From assembly GCA_948470475.1 (NCBI GenBank), contig OX419335.1, positions 35,191,797 to 35,255,796 of the forward strand: a stretch of 64,000 nucleotides of DNA, written 5' to 3'. The translations under genes and the position numbers were made by a program. Shown here one piece after another: positions 10,613 through 22,296 of the stretch. Under the pieces are notes generated by a model. The model did no database searches. It worked only from the letters and a program-made list of their open reading frames with translations, and had not been told where the DNA came from. This DNA is from Galaxea fascicularis. Lineage: Eukaryota > Cnidaria > Anthozoa > Scleractinia > Euphylliidae. The number at the start of each line of letters is the position of its first letter. Within the stretch, counting starts at the first letter, position 1.

Positions 10613-11436
10613 CATATGAAACTCTTGTCATACATTGGTGAACATTTGATATTCAGTGATCATACATGAATGATCTAATGGCTCTCTTCACTCCGCATGC
10701 GCAGTTCAAGGCTGCTGTGCTAAATTTAAAATGGCGGGGCGAGGCAAACGCAAGGGCCAATATTACGCCCGATGATGATTTCAAAAGAGACATTTCCTTG
10801 ATAAGAAAAAACGCTCAGCAAAAATACGTCGACACTCTCGTTAAGTTTTACTACCGGTGAGTAGAGCGAAACAAAATTAAACTTAACAGGATCAAACAGC
10901 GTTAATCAAGGAAAAGCTCTGATGCAAAACAATCTAGAGATAAGGCACATTCTGCGGTCTGTGACCCAAATGTTATCAATCATGCCGAATATAGAATGTC
11001 GGCTCTACAAAATAAACAAAAAACGCGCAAAAGATTTTTGCCGTTTGTCACACAATACCGCCCATCAATGCCTTATCTCAAACATATTCTTATGAACAAA
11101 CGGCATCTTATACAATACCAGCCCTTACTAAGAAAAATATTCAAAAACCCTCCCCTTATTTCATATAGAAAAGGGAGGTCTTTGAAAGATGTACTCGTCA
11201 GAGCAAAGCTCTGAGGTCTTTGAATTTCCTATCCTGACCAATAGGAGTCGTGTTTGGCCTGTCTATACCTTGAAACATGTAATTTTCGAATTCTGGAGGT
11301 AACTTGACATGAATCTTTAAACAAAAAGCAAACGAAAGGAAAAACTACAATTTTTACGAATATTTTGACCGAGATCTACTGTGGGCGTGGTATCTGGAAA
11401 TATGAGAGACCTTTTGTTAAGAAGGAGTTTCATTTG
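10613..11436. mobile_element. Insertion of 0.82 kb absent from the partner arm
   Basis: It is bounded by CATATGAAACTC and GAGTTTCATTTG, a short inverted match, and splits the outer TIR. The partner arm at about 37445 is uninterrupted (gactttttataggctg). Inside, an ORF at 10666-10860 ends at CCG|GTGAGT, a good splice-donor consensus, so a captured exon is conceivable. The peptide is not recognised. Confidence 0.55.
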
Positions 11437-11545
11437 AAAAGTCAATATTTTGTTAAAATAGGCGCAAAACGGGGCAATATGTTTCGAACAGGTGCAAAGA
11501 TTTATTTAAGTGAAAAAAAATATTTTGGGGTTAGATACACTTTAA

Positions 11546-13127
11546 TGTTTCACCAACAAACACCTCCTACGACGTTTTTTTTTTATCCAAGACTACAAAA
11601 TACTAAGTTTAAAGACCACCTCACTGGGTTTCACCCAATTTCAATTGAAATTTTTACTCTTTCTTTAATTCCTTTAGTCTAGGTTTTTATGGCTTCTTCC
11701 AGAAGAAGCGAATGCGAGAGGCAAATAATTAAAAATTGTTGAACTGGAGGACAAATTCAGTCAGTTCCTTGAGGACAATATTCGGTGTCTGGTTTTACCA
11801 AGCCAGAAATTTCTTTCATGGCTTTATTCATGAAAAGGTGCATTAAACGTTTTCCATAGAAAACGATATCAAATCATACATAAACACAACGACATTGAAC
11901 TGATAATCTGTACTGACCATCCAACATCAATATCAATTTTCTTAATTATAAAGGGGACTTATGTTGACTTTATGAATTTTAATTTGTAAGTTTTGACAGT
12001 TCTCTTCGTGTCAAAATGTTTCATTTTAATTGCAAGAAGGTCGCTTTAAATATAATTTTGAAATTTCGATGGTTTTCCAGTTTTCTCTCCTGTCACTACA
12101 GATATCAAACATCCTCTGGATTTATATCCACTGATGAGTTATTTGGTAAAATTTACAAGACAGCAATAATTTTCTAAAGGAAGTGCATTTGGAAACGCAT
12201 CCTTTTATCGATTGCAATGCTGATTCGAATTCTGGGATGGGAGCGAAGGAAGGCGTTTGTATGTTGACGCAAAACTATCAACTCACTCATGTTGAAGATG
12301 GAATATTAATATTGCGAGAAATTAACCGCCAACGTTGACGCAAATATTGGAACCTTGAACACTGTCACAGCGCTTAAGACTAAATTCATCCAAAAACAAA
12401 AATATGTTGAGGTGGCTTTTCAAGGCTGAAATGATATATAAAAATAGCTTTAAAGTTTGCTGTCGAATACTGTCAAGTTCAATTTCTGAGTCGATGCGAA
12501 CAGCAAAACAATGTAACAACAACAACAACAACAACAAATTTTTATATGACTTAATAAGAGGAACTAGGCAATTTTTAATGACACCTTGGGATGGTTTGGC
12601 CTCGCGATAACCTCAACATTATCAATATATGGACTTTGATTATAATTACGGTTGTAATTTAAAAAAATTATCCACACTCTGTAGGTTATGAGTTTATTTC
12701 AATTTTCCTTTAAATTATTTTGAGACCACCTACATGCAAAGAGTGATTGTAATCCACTTTGTTTTGAATGGGTAATTCAACATTGAAATCTTGATGAAAA
12801 CGTAAATACTTTTACCGCGAGACAGTGTATCAAGATGGAAACTGTGGAAACTTCTCCCACACTACACATCTATAGCTGAGTCCAATCCTTCCACTTGCTC
12901 CTACAAGATGAGCCACCTTGGACGATAAATGAAAGCTACCTTGAATTAACGTTTTTAGCGAATAAAAACATGATTAATGACGTATACAACAGCACCTGTC
13001 TGTTTTCACAAATAAACATCGACAAGTCTACATTTACGGACATTTTCTCAGTCGCGTTTTGCAAACTAAGCGCTTCAAACGTTAAATGCATTTATAGGCA
13101 ATGCTTTCAAAATTGTAACCTTTCAAC
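11546..13127. other. Duplicated non-coding DNA downstream of the left GPCR
   Basis: Matches 35593-37345 in reverse. The ORF 12895-13227 is not kept open in the other copy, which argues against coding. A short AAC microsatellite lies at 12516-12537. Confidence 0.6.
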
Positions 13128-13133
13128 TTTATT
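13128..13133 (-). terminator. Poly(A) signal AATAAA of the left GPCR
   Basis: AATAAA on the minus strand, about 335 nt after the stop. The same hexamer in the same local context (AATAAAGTTGAAAG) follows the right receptor at 35587-35592, so it is conserved between the duplicates. Confidence 0.6.
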
Positions 13134-13467
13134 CTTTCTATCCCGATTTCCGGTACACACCGTTTACATAGTAAACCGCACGCGTTCGTGGCTTCCCTTC
13201 TATTTTGATTCACCTGAAAAATGTTAACGGCTTAAATTCTCCTGCAAAGATGTCCTGAAAAGACCTAGTATTGAAAAGACCTATGTCGCCACACAGCTGC
13301 TTACGTTGACAAACTAGTATTACAACCGAGTTTTGCTACTATGAAACACCTGTCTGTTAGGCCTTCCGTTTGCTATTCCTAACACCCCTTCCTTTTAACT
13401 TGTTCGGGTTGAATAGATACAAGCTTTTATAGTAGCCTTCAGTTCTCCGGCGCCAGCAGTAAAATTT

Positions 13468-14577
13468 TTACACGGCTGTTTCAGTTTTTGCTTGTTCGAG
13501 CGTTGCGTTCGTTATGGTCTTTGGTCTCCTGGCCATGTCATTGTTTTCACCGGCTGGTTTGGACTGCGGAGTTTTTAGACACGTTCCTCTGGAACAAAGA
13601 TTTAACGCAGCTTTAATTTCTTGGCGAAATTCCTTGTTGATTACGCAATAAACCAGCGGATCTGCAGCTGAATTGGTTGCAATCGATATGCTCATGACTA
13701 CCAACAGAATGTTAAAGTAGCTCTGTTTATAAAAGGCTTCCCAGTAAACGAAGGTTAGCATAAATATTTGGTACGGGAGCATTGTTACAGCAAACAGAAT
13801 CACCAGCGGCTTCAGAACCCGTTGAGTTTTTCTGGTTTGTTTCAATATAGCCTCTGCGTTGATCTTCATTGTTGAACGTGACGAGTCAAGGGAAGGATTC
13901 GGCGTTTGGTCTCTGAGTTTCACTGCTCTCTCGTTCACAAGTTTTCCAATCCTCTGGTAGCTGAAGGCTATAATGCCTAGCGGGAGGACGTACATCAATA
14001 TGACGTTGATTGTGGATAAAGTGCGATGAAGAGAAAGAGGATAATGGATGCGGCATTCTCCTCCTGCATATTGGTAGTACAGGTAAGGCGGCAAGCCTTG
14101 AATGAGGAACGATATCACCCAGATAGAGATTACGATCAGCAGAATTCGTTTCGAAGCCCGTCTTCCTCCAGACGATATCGGCACCGTGAACCTCCAGGCG
14201 ACTTTCAAGTATCGTTCAGCGGCAATTGCGGTGATGGACCAGACACTCGCTCCGAAGAATGTTTCCGAGAAGGGAACGACATACAAACAAATCACCTCGC
14301 CCAAGCTCCATTTGTTTGAAAACTCAATCTGCAAGATTGCTGTGGGGTGGTTGACTATCAAAATGCCAAGATCAGCGAACGCGAGGCTTAGAAGGTACGG
14401 GGTCATAACAGAGAAAGCGTTCGTTCCCCTGATGATCTTGGCGATGACAGCGAGATTCCCAACCACACCGACCACTGCAATGGCTATTTGAAGGCTGAGT
14501 CGGAAGATGGAAAACTCGACAGGTAACTTCAGTTGTGGGCCATTGCTGTTACACGCGGAGGATGAATTGTTCATCAT
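13468..14577 (-). CDS. Class A (rhodopsin-like) GPCR, left copy
   Basis: A 369-residue receptor in one coding exon. Landmarks: N-glycosylation-type NNSS at the N-terminus; TM1 with GVVGNLAV; TM2 with LSLAFAD; the TM3 cysteine in EVICLY exactly 25 residues before the arginine of ERY; a cysteine in extracellular loop 2 (GGECRIHY); TM6 with FAVTMLP; TM7 with DPLVY in place of NPxxY. The TM6 toggle tryptophan position is Met. The start chosen is the MMNNSS methionine, because an acceptor (tttcag) sits just upstream at 14597-14600 and a matching donor (AAG|GTAAAA) at 14688, which predicts a 91-nt 5'UTR intron. Ligand unknown; a peptide-type cnidarian receptor is the most I would infer. It is about 94% identical to the copy at 34060. 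Confidence 0.92.
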   Translation of the reverse strand: MMNNSSSACNSNGPQLKLPVEFSIFRLSLQIAIAVVGVVGNLAVIAKIIRGTNAFSVMTPYLLSLAFADLGILIVNHPTAILQIEFSNKWSLGEVICLYVVPFSETFFGASVWSITAIAAERYLKVAWRFTVPISSGGRRASKRILLIVISIWVISFLIQGLPPYLYYQYAGGECRIHYPLSLHRTLSTINVILMYVLPLGIIAFSYQRIGKLVNERAVKLRDQTPNPSLDSSRSTMKINAEAILKQTRKTQRVLKPLVILFAVTMLPYQIFMLTFVYWEAFYKQSYFNILLVVMSISIATNSAADPLVYCVINKEFRQEIKAALNLCSRGTCLKTPQSKPAGENNDMARRPKTITNATLEQAKTETAV

Positions 14578-14596
14578 TGAAACTGATGCGTAAAAC

Positions 14597-14687
14597 CTGA
14601 AATTATGATCATAAACGTTAAACACACAACAGGCATCAAGACGCCCACGGTTCGAACAATGAGCAAAGTTAAGCGAGCGTATTTTAC
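14597..14687 (-). other. Predicted 5'UTR intron of the left GPCR
   Basis: Donor AAG|GTAAAA and acceptor TTTCAG are both conserved in the right copy (33936-34040). The receptor's coding exon begins 20 nt after the acceptor. Confidence 0.6.
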
Positions 14688-15591
14688 CTTAAGGCTGAGC
14701 TTTCGGGTACGTGGACAATCAAGGACGATAAGCAGTTGTCTTTTTTTGACATGCAAGGTTTTTATACAAATCAATGTCTCTAAATTATTCAGGAAATTGG
14801 TTATAATTAAATGATGTAGCAACATACGAAAGAGACGTATTCACAATAAAATTTTCGAAGAATTTCTTAGCGAGATAAAACTGTAACTAGACTAGGCGAA
14901 TGTATTTTTGCCGAGCATGACTTGTTCGTCCAACCGTGCTCTCGGTGCGACCATCCTCACATCGTGAGGATAGAGTTTCGTTTGGGATCTCTGTGTAGTA
15001 AACTTAATCGTTCGGCTTTAATACGTTAGTCAGATCTTGACAAAGTTTTTTTTTTATTATAAAGCTGCTGTATGCCAATAATGTCAAGACAACTCAATTG
15101 CTGGTTTACTTGTCTGAGCTCGTTGTTGATATAAGATGCCAAATATTGATCAATGCGGCACGCATCTTAAATTCAAAGCAAAGACAGTTCTTTACCACCT
15201 GTCACCTCTGAGGGGTTGGTATGATATCGTAAACTAATTATTGTAGCTGACAAACTTAGGATATCACAGGATTTTCGAACGCATCGAACTGAGTTGCACT
15301 CAGGCGAAGGCCGTGAATACTACTAACAGACTTGTTGATTACGATGTTGTGATGGTTCGACTAGAAATTAAGAAAAGATAAATAAAAACTGATTAGTGGA
15401 AATGAACGACAATATAAAGGAATAGTGGATAAACGAGTGAACTTACAAATGCTTCCTGCACAGCGATAACTTTACCGACAAGAGTGATATGCAAACTGAT
15501 GACCGAAGTGAGAGGTAAAGGCGCTAAAATCCGTAAATATACGTAGCCCACGTGAACAATTGCAAACTGTGAAGAAACTAGGCGCGTGACT

Positions 15592-16377
15592 CCCGGCATA
15601 GTAAATCGAACCCAATCGAACTAAATTTCAATCGAACTCAATCGAACTCAATCGAACTCAATCGGTGGATTGAGTTCGATTGAGTTCGGCAATCGAACGA
15701 AATCGAACTCACCGAAAAGAAAAAAAATCAATCGAACCCAATCGAACGTTCGATTTTCGAACTTGTGATTTATGTAAAACAGACGTTGAAAATCCATTAC
15801 CAGATCTTAGAAGCTCGAGTTACTTCAGCCCTGAGTGTAGCGCACGTGTTTTTCGTAAACGAAGAAATTCCGCAGAAATGGCTTCAGATGAGTTGTGGAT
15901 CGTAAGCTTCAAATGTATAGTCAAAGGCTACCAGGAATGCCGCTTTGACGTCAAGGATGGCGAAGTTTTCAGGGTTTTAAAGGAAATCGGCGAGAAAGGC
16001 CTCTAACTGCCGTGGACAGTTTATAAATGGGGTTTGTGTTATTGAATAAATAGTAAAAAAAGCGCAAGAAAAACTTGCTTTGACGGGCTTGCTTTGGGCT
16101 TGCTTTGTTTAGCTTCACCAGAGCCAATCGAATGAAATCCATTTAATTGTGTTCGATTGAGTTCGGTTTCCGAACTCAATCGAACACAATCAGACGGATT
16201 GAGTTCGATTGAGTTCGATTTGTTCGATTGAATTCGATTTGTTCGGAAATCGAACTCACTGAAAGTGTGGTGTTCGATTTCGTTCGATTGCCGAACTCAA
16301 TCGAACTCAATCCACGGATTGAGTTCGATTGAGTTCGATTGAGTTCGATTTTCGAACGTTCGATTTACTATGCCGGG
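15592..16377. mobile_element. 786-bp TIR element filled with ATTGAGTTCG subrepeats
   Basis: The ends are perfect inverted repeats (CCCGGCATAGTAAATCGAA). The flanks repeat TGACT (15587-15591 and 16378-16382), a 5-bp target duplication. Both subterminal zones are arrays of a decamer ATTGAGTTCG in direct and inverted orientation. The central part (about 15750-16100) is of different composition and carries a short ORF. No transposase is visible. Confidence 0.85.
15878..16006 (+). CDS. 42-residue ORF inside the TIR element, function unknown
   Basis: Starts MASDELWIVSFKC and ends EIGEKGL. Composition is that of an ordinary folded-protein segment rather than repeat translation, and it sits in the only non-repetitive part of the element. 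I do not recognise the family. It may be a captured host exon or chance. Confidence 0.3.
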   Translation: MASDELWIVSFKCIVKGYQECRFDVKDGEVFRVLKEIGEKGL

Positions 16378-16441
16378 TGACTAGGTACGCAAAAAATGCG
16401 CGTTTGAATCCTACAATTATATGCCCTGTTTAAATCACCAT

Positions 16442-16838
16442 CAGGGGCACCCAACGCCAATTTTCGGAAAATATCTGTTCGGAAGACGATTTGACATCTA
16501 GAATTTTCGGAACATTTGTTGTAAAATTTCTTGCTTGCCTGCCTCTCCTAGGATTTTCGAACATCTAAAAAATGGTATAATTGCCCATTTTAAACAGATT
16601 TTTACCCTAAAAAGGTCACCTAGAATTTTCGGGAGCCTTATTTCTGGCTGAAATTTTCGAAAAGGTAAGTTTTGATCCCTATAATTTTCGGATCACTAAA
16701 CTTTCAGCTAGGAAATCCGAACAGATGAAACATTTTTAGGAGATAAAAATATGCCTATATCTACCGTTTAAATACTAAAATACGTTCAACAATGCTATGT
16801 TTAGTGGTTTTGAACTATATTCTCGTTGGGTGCCCCTG
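16442..16838. mobile_element. 397-bp TIR element, CAGGGGCACCCAACG ends, 6-bp target duplication
   Basis: Perfect 15-bp TIRs flanked by CACCAT on both sides (16436-16441 and 16839-16844). The duplicated arm near 32345 reads straight through (aaattactatgcaaa), an empty site. The interior repeats AATTTTCGGA-like motifs. A degraded relative lies at 26058-26334. Confidence 0.88.
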
Positions 16839-17295
16839 CACCATGCAAAATTTGTTTGGATAAAAAAGGAAAACTTACAATAAGGAGAGGAGATGAGAAA
16901 CAGTTTTACAGGAAATACAGAAAGGAATACGAAAACCATCAATTATTTGGCAGTAACAAATTGGTTTTCTCAAACAAAAGAAACAAACTGAAATAAAACG
17001 GGAATACAACTTCGCCCTCAACAGAACTCAAAGCATGAGCAAATCAAGCGGAGCTTCGATACTTTTGGACTTCTGGATCAGAACTTTCCAGAGCTAGTCA
17101 CTACACTCGTTGTAGTCACTAGTTGGTTAGTTTTACCGTTTAGAAAAAGGAAGAATCTTATACGGTTTGGTTAAAAACATGCATCTGCATTGTATTCAGA
17201 AATTTGCACCATACAAAATTATTATATTTTCCAAATCCCAGGCCCTGGTTTACTCTTAGAATATTCTTAAAATTTCAGCCTCGATATTCTAATCT

Positions 17296-18845
17296 TAATT
17301 ACACAAAAATCAACCTAAAATGTATATCATAAAACTAAATTCTACCGCCGCGACTCCCTCAAGGCAATCCCTGGTTCGAAGACAGGGCAGACTTGAAAGA
17401 GTTGAGATTTATCTCATCTTTGAGCGCATTTTCTAGGCCATTCCACATGACTGCCCCCTATGGCTAAAAAGCCTGCTTCGCAGCTTCCATACGGGGCCTA
17501 GGTACAAAAACATTGTTCGAAGCACCTCATACGTTATGAAAATGACCCCTGGAGGTTTGTTTGAAAAAGTTCTTTAAACTCTCAGGGTAAAGGTTATTCA
17601 GAGATTTAAAAACACTTTTTTACCACAACTGCCAGTAATCCCGCAATCTGATTGGCTAATTTGCCGTTGTCGATAAGAGTCTAGACAACGCTGCTCGCGT
17701 CTTGTCACGCAATGCCTTTTTCATCTCTCGCGCTCTGAAGTAAACATTTCTTTGACGCCGATATTGTGGTTAAAAAAAATCGAATGTAGTGTAGCGTTGT
17801 CTGTACTCTTATCGACAACGATAGTCGTCATCGCAGAGGTCAAAATGTTGTCGAATCACGAGGCGCAGCCGAGTGAGTTCACAAATAGTCAAACGCCAAC
17901 GTTCGTTCGTTCATGTCACATCATGTCCATCTCGGGCCATGCTAACAAGCAAAGCATATCAAGTTATAACTCAAGACCATCTGTAAAACAGTTGAAGAAC
18001 TGCTCCGACATCCACTCAAATGCTCTAGTTAGTAAAGAAGCGAGTTCAGCAGTTGTTCATGTTCCAGTGACGCCAGCTTCGAGTTCGATTTCGTGCTCTG
18101 CCTCAAACTCCGGTGCTTTGGCCTTCCCAAATAGCTTCTTCCATGGCTGCACCATTGCAAATGCCAATGTGTATGTTTTGCCGTAAATTCATTATAATCC
18201 TGCCTGAATATTTGCAGTAACTCAACAGTTGAAGTTGTTCGAAACTAGCAGTTTCCTGATGGTCGCTTCGCTGGATTCAGATTTTGTGGTAGCTTTTTAT
18301 TAATGTAATTGTAAAAGCCAATCAGAAACACTCATTTTGGGGAATAAACCAATCAGATTGCGAGAAAGTTATAGACAACGCTTGCTCTTCTTTATGGTTG
18401 TTTACTATTTACATTTATAAAATAACTAAGATAGTACGCGGGCTCGGATTGGTCGAGAGGCGTGTTTGTATGAAAGTATGTAAACATGGTTGTGACTTCA
18501 ACTTGTTTGGCTTTCCGCGCGCTAATCACGCCAGCACGAATTTGAAAAAGGTTTTGAGTTGAAAAACTCGACAAGTTTACTTTATTTACCCATTTCCTCG
18601 TCGGTTGAAACTTGGAAAATCTTTAGAAACATGCTGTGTCAATTTTTTTTCGCTTGAGCTGACATTTTAAGCGAGAAAAACCCGTATTTTGGAAAGCATC
18701 TTTTTTCCAAAACAAAGACTGATTACGCGTACAAGCTTCGTGTACAAGACTTCGCGACTGGTAAGAATTTATCTTTCAATCAATGTTCTAAACAAGAGTG
18801 TTTTGGTTTTTTTGCTCGGGAAAGTTGTTTTATAAAAGCAACAGA

Positions 18846-18886
<41 letters not shown>

Positions 18887-19514
18887 GAGGGGTTGGGAGA
18901 ATTCTCGACAGTTATGCAAACCCTCGACTTCGTCTCGGGTTTGCATAACTGTCTCGAATTCTCCCAACCCGCTCTCGTGTTTATATCAGGCTATGCAAAC
19001 ACGGAATACGTTTTCTATTGCTTAAGGGAAAACCGGTTGGTCGACAGTTTGTACAAATGGTCAGCAAAAATCCCCAATGAAAAAAATTCTATTCAGGATT
19101 GACGTGTACCATTTGCACAACCCCTACTAAATAACACGTGACATATCAAAATTGGAGTGGGGCTTGAAACTGGTAAAAATCGCAAATGGTAAACACATTT
19201 TCCGTTTTGAAATTCCGGTTGGAAATTTTGGACTACTTTTCAAGAAATCGCATTTTCCCGTGGAAATTTCCATTCGGGAAGAAAAAAATAGTCTTCCCAT
19301 TTACATTCCATCCGAAATTTCCGGATTTTTTGGGTAAGTGGTAAACAACCTGTGTCACGATCTTGGTCACGCTCCGAAAAAAACATTTTCTTTGACGCTG
19401 ATATTGTGGTAAAAAACAAATCGAATGTGGTTTAGCGTTGTCTGTACTAACATTCGATTTGTTAAATTGCGAGCTGCTTAGAGCGTCTTTGCTCAAGGCT
19501 GTCTCATCCTAAGT
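17296..19514. other. Left spacer between outer and inner arms, built of repeats
   Basis: Not matched in the right spacer. It holds a possible element at 17641-18385 bounded by CGCAATCTGATTGG and its reverse complement, whose ORF 17752-18186 is unrecognised. Two direct repeats of about 70 bp start near 17741 and 19382 (TTTGACGC, GATATTGTGG, AGCGTTGTCTGTACT). The long hairpin at 18859-19002 also lies here. No host gene is supported. Confidence 0.5.
18859..19002. repeat. Long near-perfect hairpin, about 70-nt arms
   Basis: The two halves are reverse complements (GTGTTTGCATAGCCTGATAT at one end and its complement at the other), with few mismatches and almost no loop, centred near 18930. Likely a fold-back element; a hairpin transcript is possible if the region is transcribed. 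Confidence 0.85.
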
Positions 19515-20052
19515 CTTGGAGACGTAAGGCTAAGGTTGGACGTAAGACCTGGTCGTAAGAACAACGTTTATGCAACTCGATCGCAAATCGAACATCGGAC
19601 AAAGCGAAACATTGGCTGTTTCTGCCGAGAATCAGTTCCTTACATCCTTTTTAATTTGTTCTTAGCCATCTACATCCATTTTTAATTTGTTCTTAGCCAT
19701 GTTTTATGAAACATTTCTGTTACTGTTGTCAACAAAGTTCTTATACGAGATTATTATTTGGAATTTTTTTTTAACTGAGGAATTTTTTTAATCGAATTAA
19801 ATAAAAAAAATTATTATTGTTCTTGTAAAATAGGAGCAACCAATATATTTCATTTTAATTTTGCGTCTCGTTTTTAAACAATTGAATTTTTCTTTCGACC
19901 AAATCTAAGTGCTCTTCTTTTTGATCGAAAGAAATTCTAAATAGTGTTTTGACCGAATAGTTTTTTTTAGCGAATTAATTGTATATAGGATTTTAATGTT
20001 AGCGTTTGTTATCCATCAATAAATCGTCACTTTTTTTGTATTCCTTACATCC

Positions 20053-20862
20053 TTGCGATTTTATGCAATTGGGGCCTTTCAAGAGCTTGATGGCGACCAT
20101 CAAGGTATCCACAAGTCCAGGGTCAGCCGAATTATCTTCCGAGTATCCTCAGAGTTGGCTAGAAATCTACCAAAGTACGTTGAGTTGCCGGCTGATGCAG
20201 AGGAACTGAACCGAACAAAAGAGAGATTTTATGAATTAGCTGCGTTCCCTGGCATAGTTGGTTGTATAGACGGAACTCAAGATAGGATTGAAGCCCTCAG
20301 CTTGGAAAGAATACGAGTATGTCAACAGAAAAGAGTATCACTCATTGAACATTCAACTGATCTGTAATGCGGAATGCAGAATTATCAACTGTGTTGTCAA
20401 GTGGCCCGGCAGCACTCACGATGCACGTATTTTGAGAGATAAATCAATATGTAAAGAGTTTGAAGAGGGACTTCACGAGGGGATCATTCTTGGTGATAGC
20501 GGATATCCATTAACTGAAGGCATTGGTTGATGACACCCATCTTGGCTCCGACATGCGGGACTGAGGAGAGATACAATGGCTCCCATCAAACAACTAGAAC
20601 TGTCATTGAAAGGTGTAATGGGATCCTCAAGCGCAGATTTCACTGCCTACACGGCGAGTTAAGAGTAAATCCAGAAAGAGCGTGCAACATTATCACAGCC
20701 TGTATCATCTCGCACAACCGTGCGTGGACTACGAACACATAGTTGATACAGAGTATTTAAGTGAGGAGCCGTTTCACGATGGGGGATCTAAACACCACGC
20801 CCAGCACACGGGAACCTTTAATGCGACAAAGAATTATCTCGAGTCATTTTTCTCATTAGAGA
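20053..20862 (+). pseudogene. Harbinger (HARBI1-like) DDE transposase, left copy
   Basis: Pieces in different frames carry the family's conserved blocks in order: FPGIVGCIDGTQ (first Asp), HSLNIQ, GSTHDARI, GDSGYPL (second Asp) and VIERCNGILKRRFHCLHG (Glu). A 1-nt insertion near 20287 separates the first two blocks. A frame loss with a stop follows EGIG near 20530, and another shift occurs near 20730. The EGIG stop is also in the right copy. Confidence 0.85.
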
Positions 20863-21050
20863 GTCTCATTAATTTGCATGATTAAAATTAGTTCAAAATA
20901 ACCATTTTAATGTTTATCCAATGTATTTTGCCACAAAACCTATACGGGAAAATACCAGCAAGTACTAAAGGAAATACCAAAATGAAACATTACATTGCAT
21001 ATTTTTTTCATTTCACTAGACAGAGTGTCACAAGTCTTTGGTATTCCTAC

Positions 21051-21972
21051 TTATACAGTGTTAACTTCTGAACCCATGTTGTGTAATTGTAGTTCTACTT
21101 TTCTCTTTTTAAGGAGAAGGACTTCTTCTTCCGCCTCAAGCTTCCTTTTCTCTGCCTCTATTCTCGAAAGTTCGGCAGTAAGAACTTCCAATTGAAGTTT
21201 TTCCATTTGATCCCTCAAGTTGAGTGTCTTGTCTACCCCCATTGTACAAACTGCTCCGGATTTTGATGACTCTTCGCGTGTTCTTGAGGAATCTGCAAGG
21301 AACCAAGGTCTTTGTCAAATACCGTGCGCAAGTATTGGCACCCATATGAGATAAAGCGTGAGCATGAAAAGCGAGAACATCGATTTTACCCTCAACAAGC
21401 TGTACGTAATTCAATCTCGGAGGAACACTCCTCGAGCTCACCAATTTAAGGGTGACTGTTTACTGGTTGAAAAGGCTCGGCGTTCATCATTCTCGAGTGA
21501 GATGGGAACTTCAGTTTCATTTGATGACGCGGCGTCATATTCTGTGCATTCGTTTCCCTCCTCGACCGCGAGATGAACGCTTGCACTGGCACTTTCGATT
21601 CCGTTCGCAATTCCTACGACTGACGGCGACTCTTTCCATATATTGACAATATTATCTCGCTGTACGCTGATATCTTCTGCCGAGGTTCGCCACCCGTAGG
21701 AGGGTTCTTCTGCGATGAAGCATCTTGGTTGCCTTTGACAATAGGCCTTTCCACTTCCTCTTGACTTCATCCACGGTTCTCCGCTTCACGTGAACAACAC
21801 GAGCATTGACTGATGTAGTAATGTCAGCCCAAACTTTCTTCTTCTTTTAATCTGTAGTCGAATTATTTAGATTACTTAAAAATAAATCTTTGTGCTTTCC
21901 AAACAAGTCAACTAGAAACTGCATTTCTTCGTCTGAAAAGCACGGTTTCCTTTTCAGCTTCAACTGAGACAT
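21051..21972 (-). pseudogene. Harbinger Myb/SANT-like DNA-binding protein, left copy
   Basis: Begins MSQLKLKRKPCFSDEEMQF, runs through VWADIT and RRTVDEVKRKWKG (trihelix/SANT-type residues), and ends in an E/K-rich coiled coil (LRDQMEKLQLEV, then EAEEEVLLLKKRK) about 60 residues long. A TAA stop interrupts the frame between NNSTTD and KKKKVW, and later parts are frameshifted. The partner protein of PIF transposases normally targets the transposase to DNA. Confidence 0.8.
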
Positions 21973-22180
21973 GTTATTTGAAACTGGCCAAATAATTAGT
22001 TTTACAGTATGCAAACTAGAAGTTCACGCTTATATACAACCGACTTTGCACGTGACCGTCAGGTGCTATTACTACTTTCCAAAGTCAAGCTGGTGCAACA
22101 GACCTCAACGCCTAGCAAACGACGGACATACATTCGACGTAAGTCGGGACTAAGAAGGTCAGATGTACAGGAAACGCTAC

Positions 22181-22296
22181 CCTGCGTGGCAAGCGTTTGG
22201 ATGCGCGGCCATGGGGCGAGAACAAAACAGGGTCCATTACCCGCGCACCCAAAATTTCGAGTGCTCAAAACCCCACAGAAACGCTTGCTACTCAGG
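22181..22296. mobile_element. Short TIR element, CCTGCGTGGCAAGCGTTT ends
   Basis: The ends are imperfect inverted repeats of 18 bp (CCTGCGTGGCAAGCGTTT versus CCTGAGTAGCAAGCGTTT). The same element sits at the equivalent place in the right inner arm (27455-27570), so it predates the duplication or belongs to the larger duplicated unit. Confidence 0.7.

Larger units (their letters stand above)
10030..11545. mobile_element. Composite TIR element with two nested insertions
   Basis: The outer ends are inverted copies starting ATTAAAGTG, followed by CTAACCCCAAAATATTTT. Their inner parts continue as long TIRs through a TATTCCTTAC / GACGTCA block at 10210-10230 and 10525-10545. Two sequences interrupt it: 10252-10492 and 10613-11436. 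A single-ended relative at 37350-37612 lacks both insertions, and another relic lies in a BAG6 intron at 41575-41795. Confidence 0.7.
10225..17295 (-). repeat. Outer left arm of the large inverted duplication
   Basis: Most of this segment recurs in reverse orientation at 30583-37612, in the same order. It includes the 12.0-13.4 kb non-coding part, the GPCR, the 14.6-15.2 kb upstream region and the 16.84-17.29 kb block. Identity is very high in the receptor and lower, with many indels, outside it. Left-only sequences are the TIR elements at 10252, 10613, 15592 and 16442. Confidence 0.9.
19515..22180. mobile_element. PIF/Harbinger element, left (inner-arm) copy, defective
   Basis: Contains two convergent dead genes, a DDE transposase (+) and a Myb/SANT-like protein (-), the standard two-gene content of PIF/Harbinger. 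A TIR-like motif near 19550 (GGTCGTAAGAACAACG, TTTATGCAA) resembles the far end of the right copy near 27590-27625. Matches 27575-29695 in reverse. Confidence 0.8.

Noticed and set aside
17752..18186. 144-codon ORF, Ser/Ala/Val-rich
   Set aside because: Lies inside a probable fold-back element and has no family I recognise; coding not supported.
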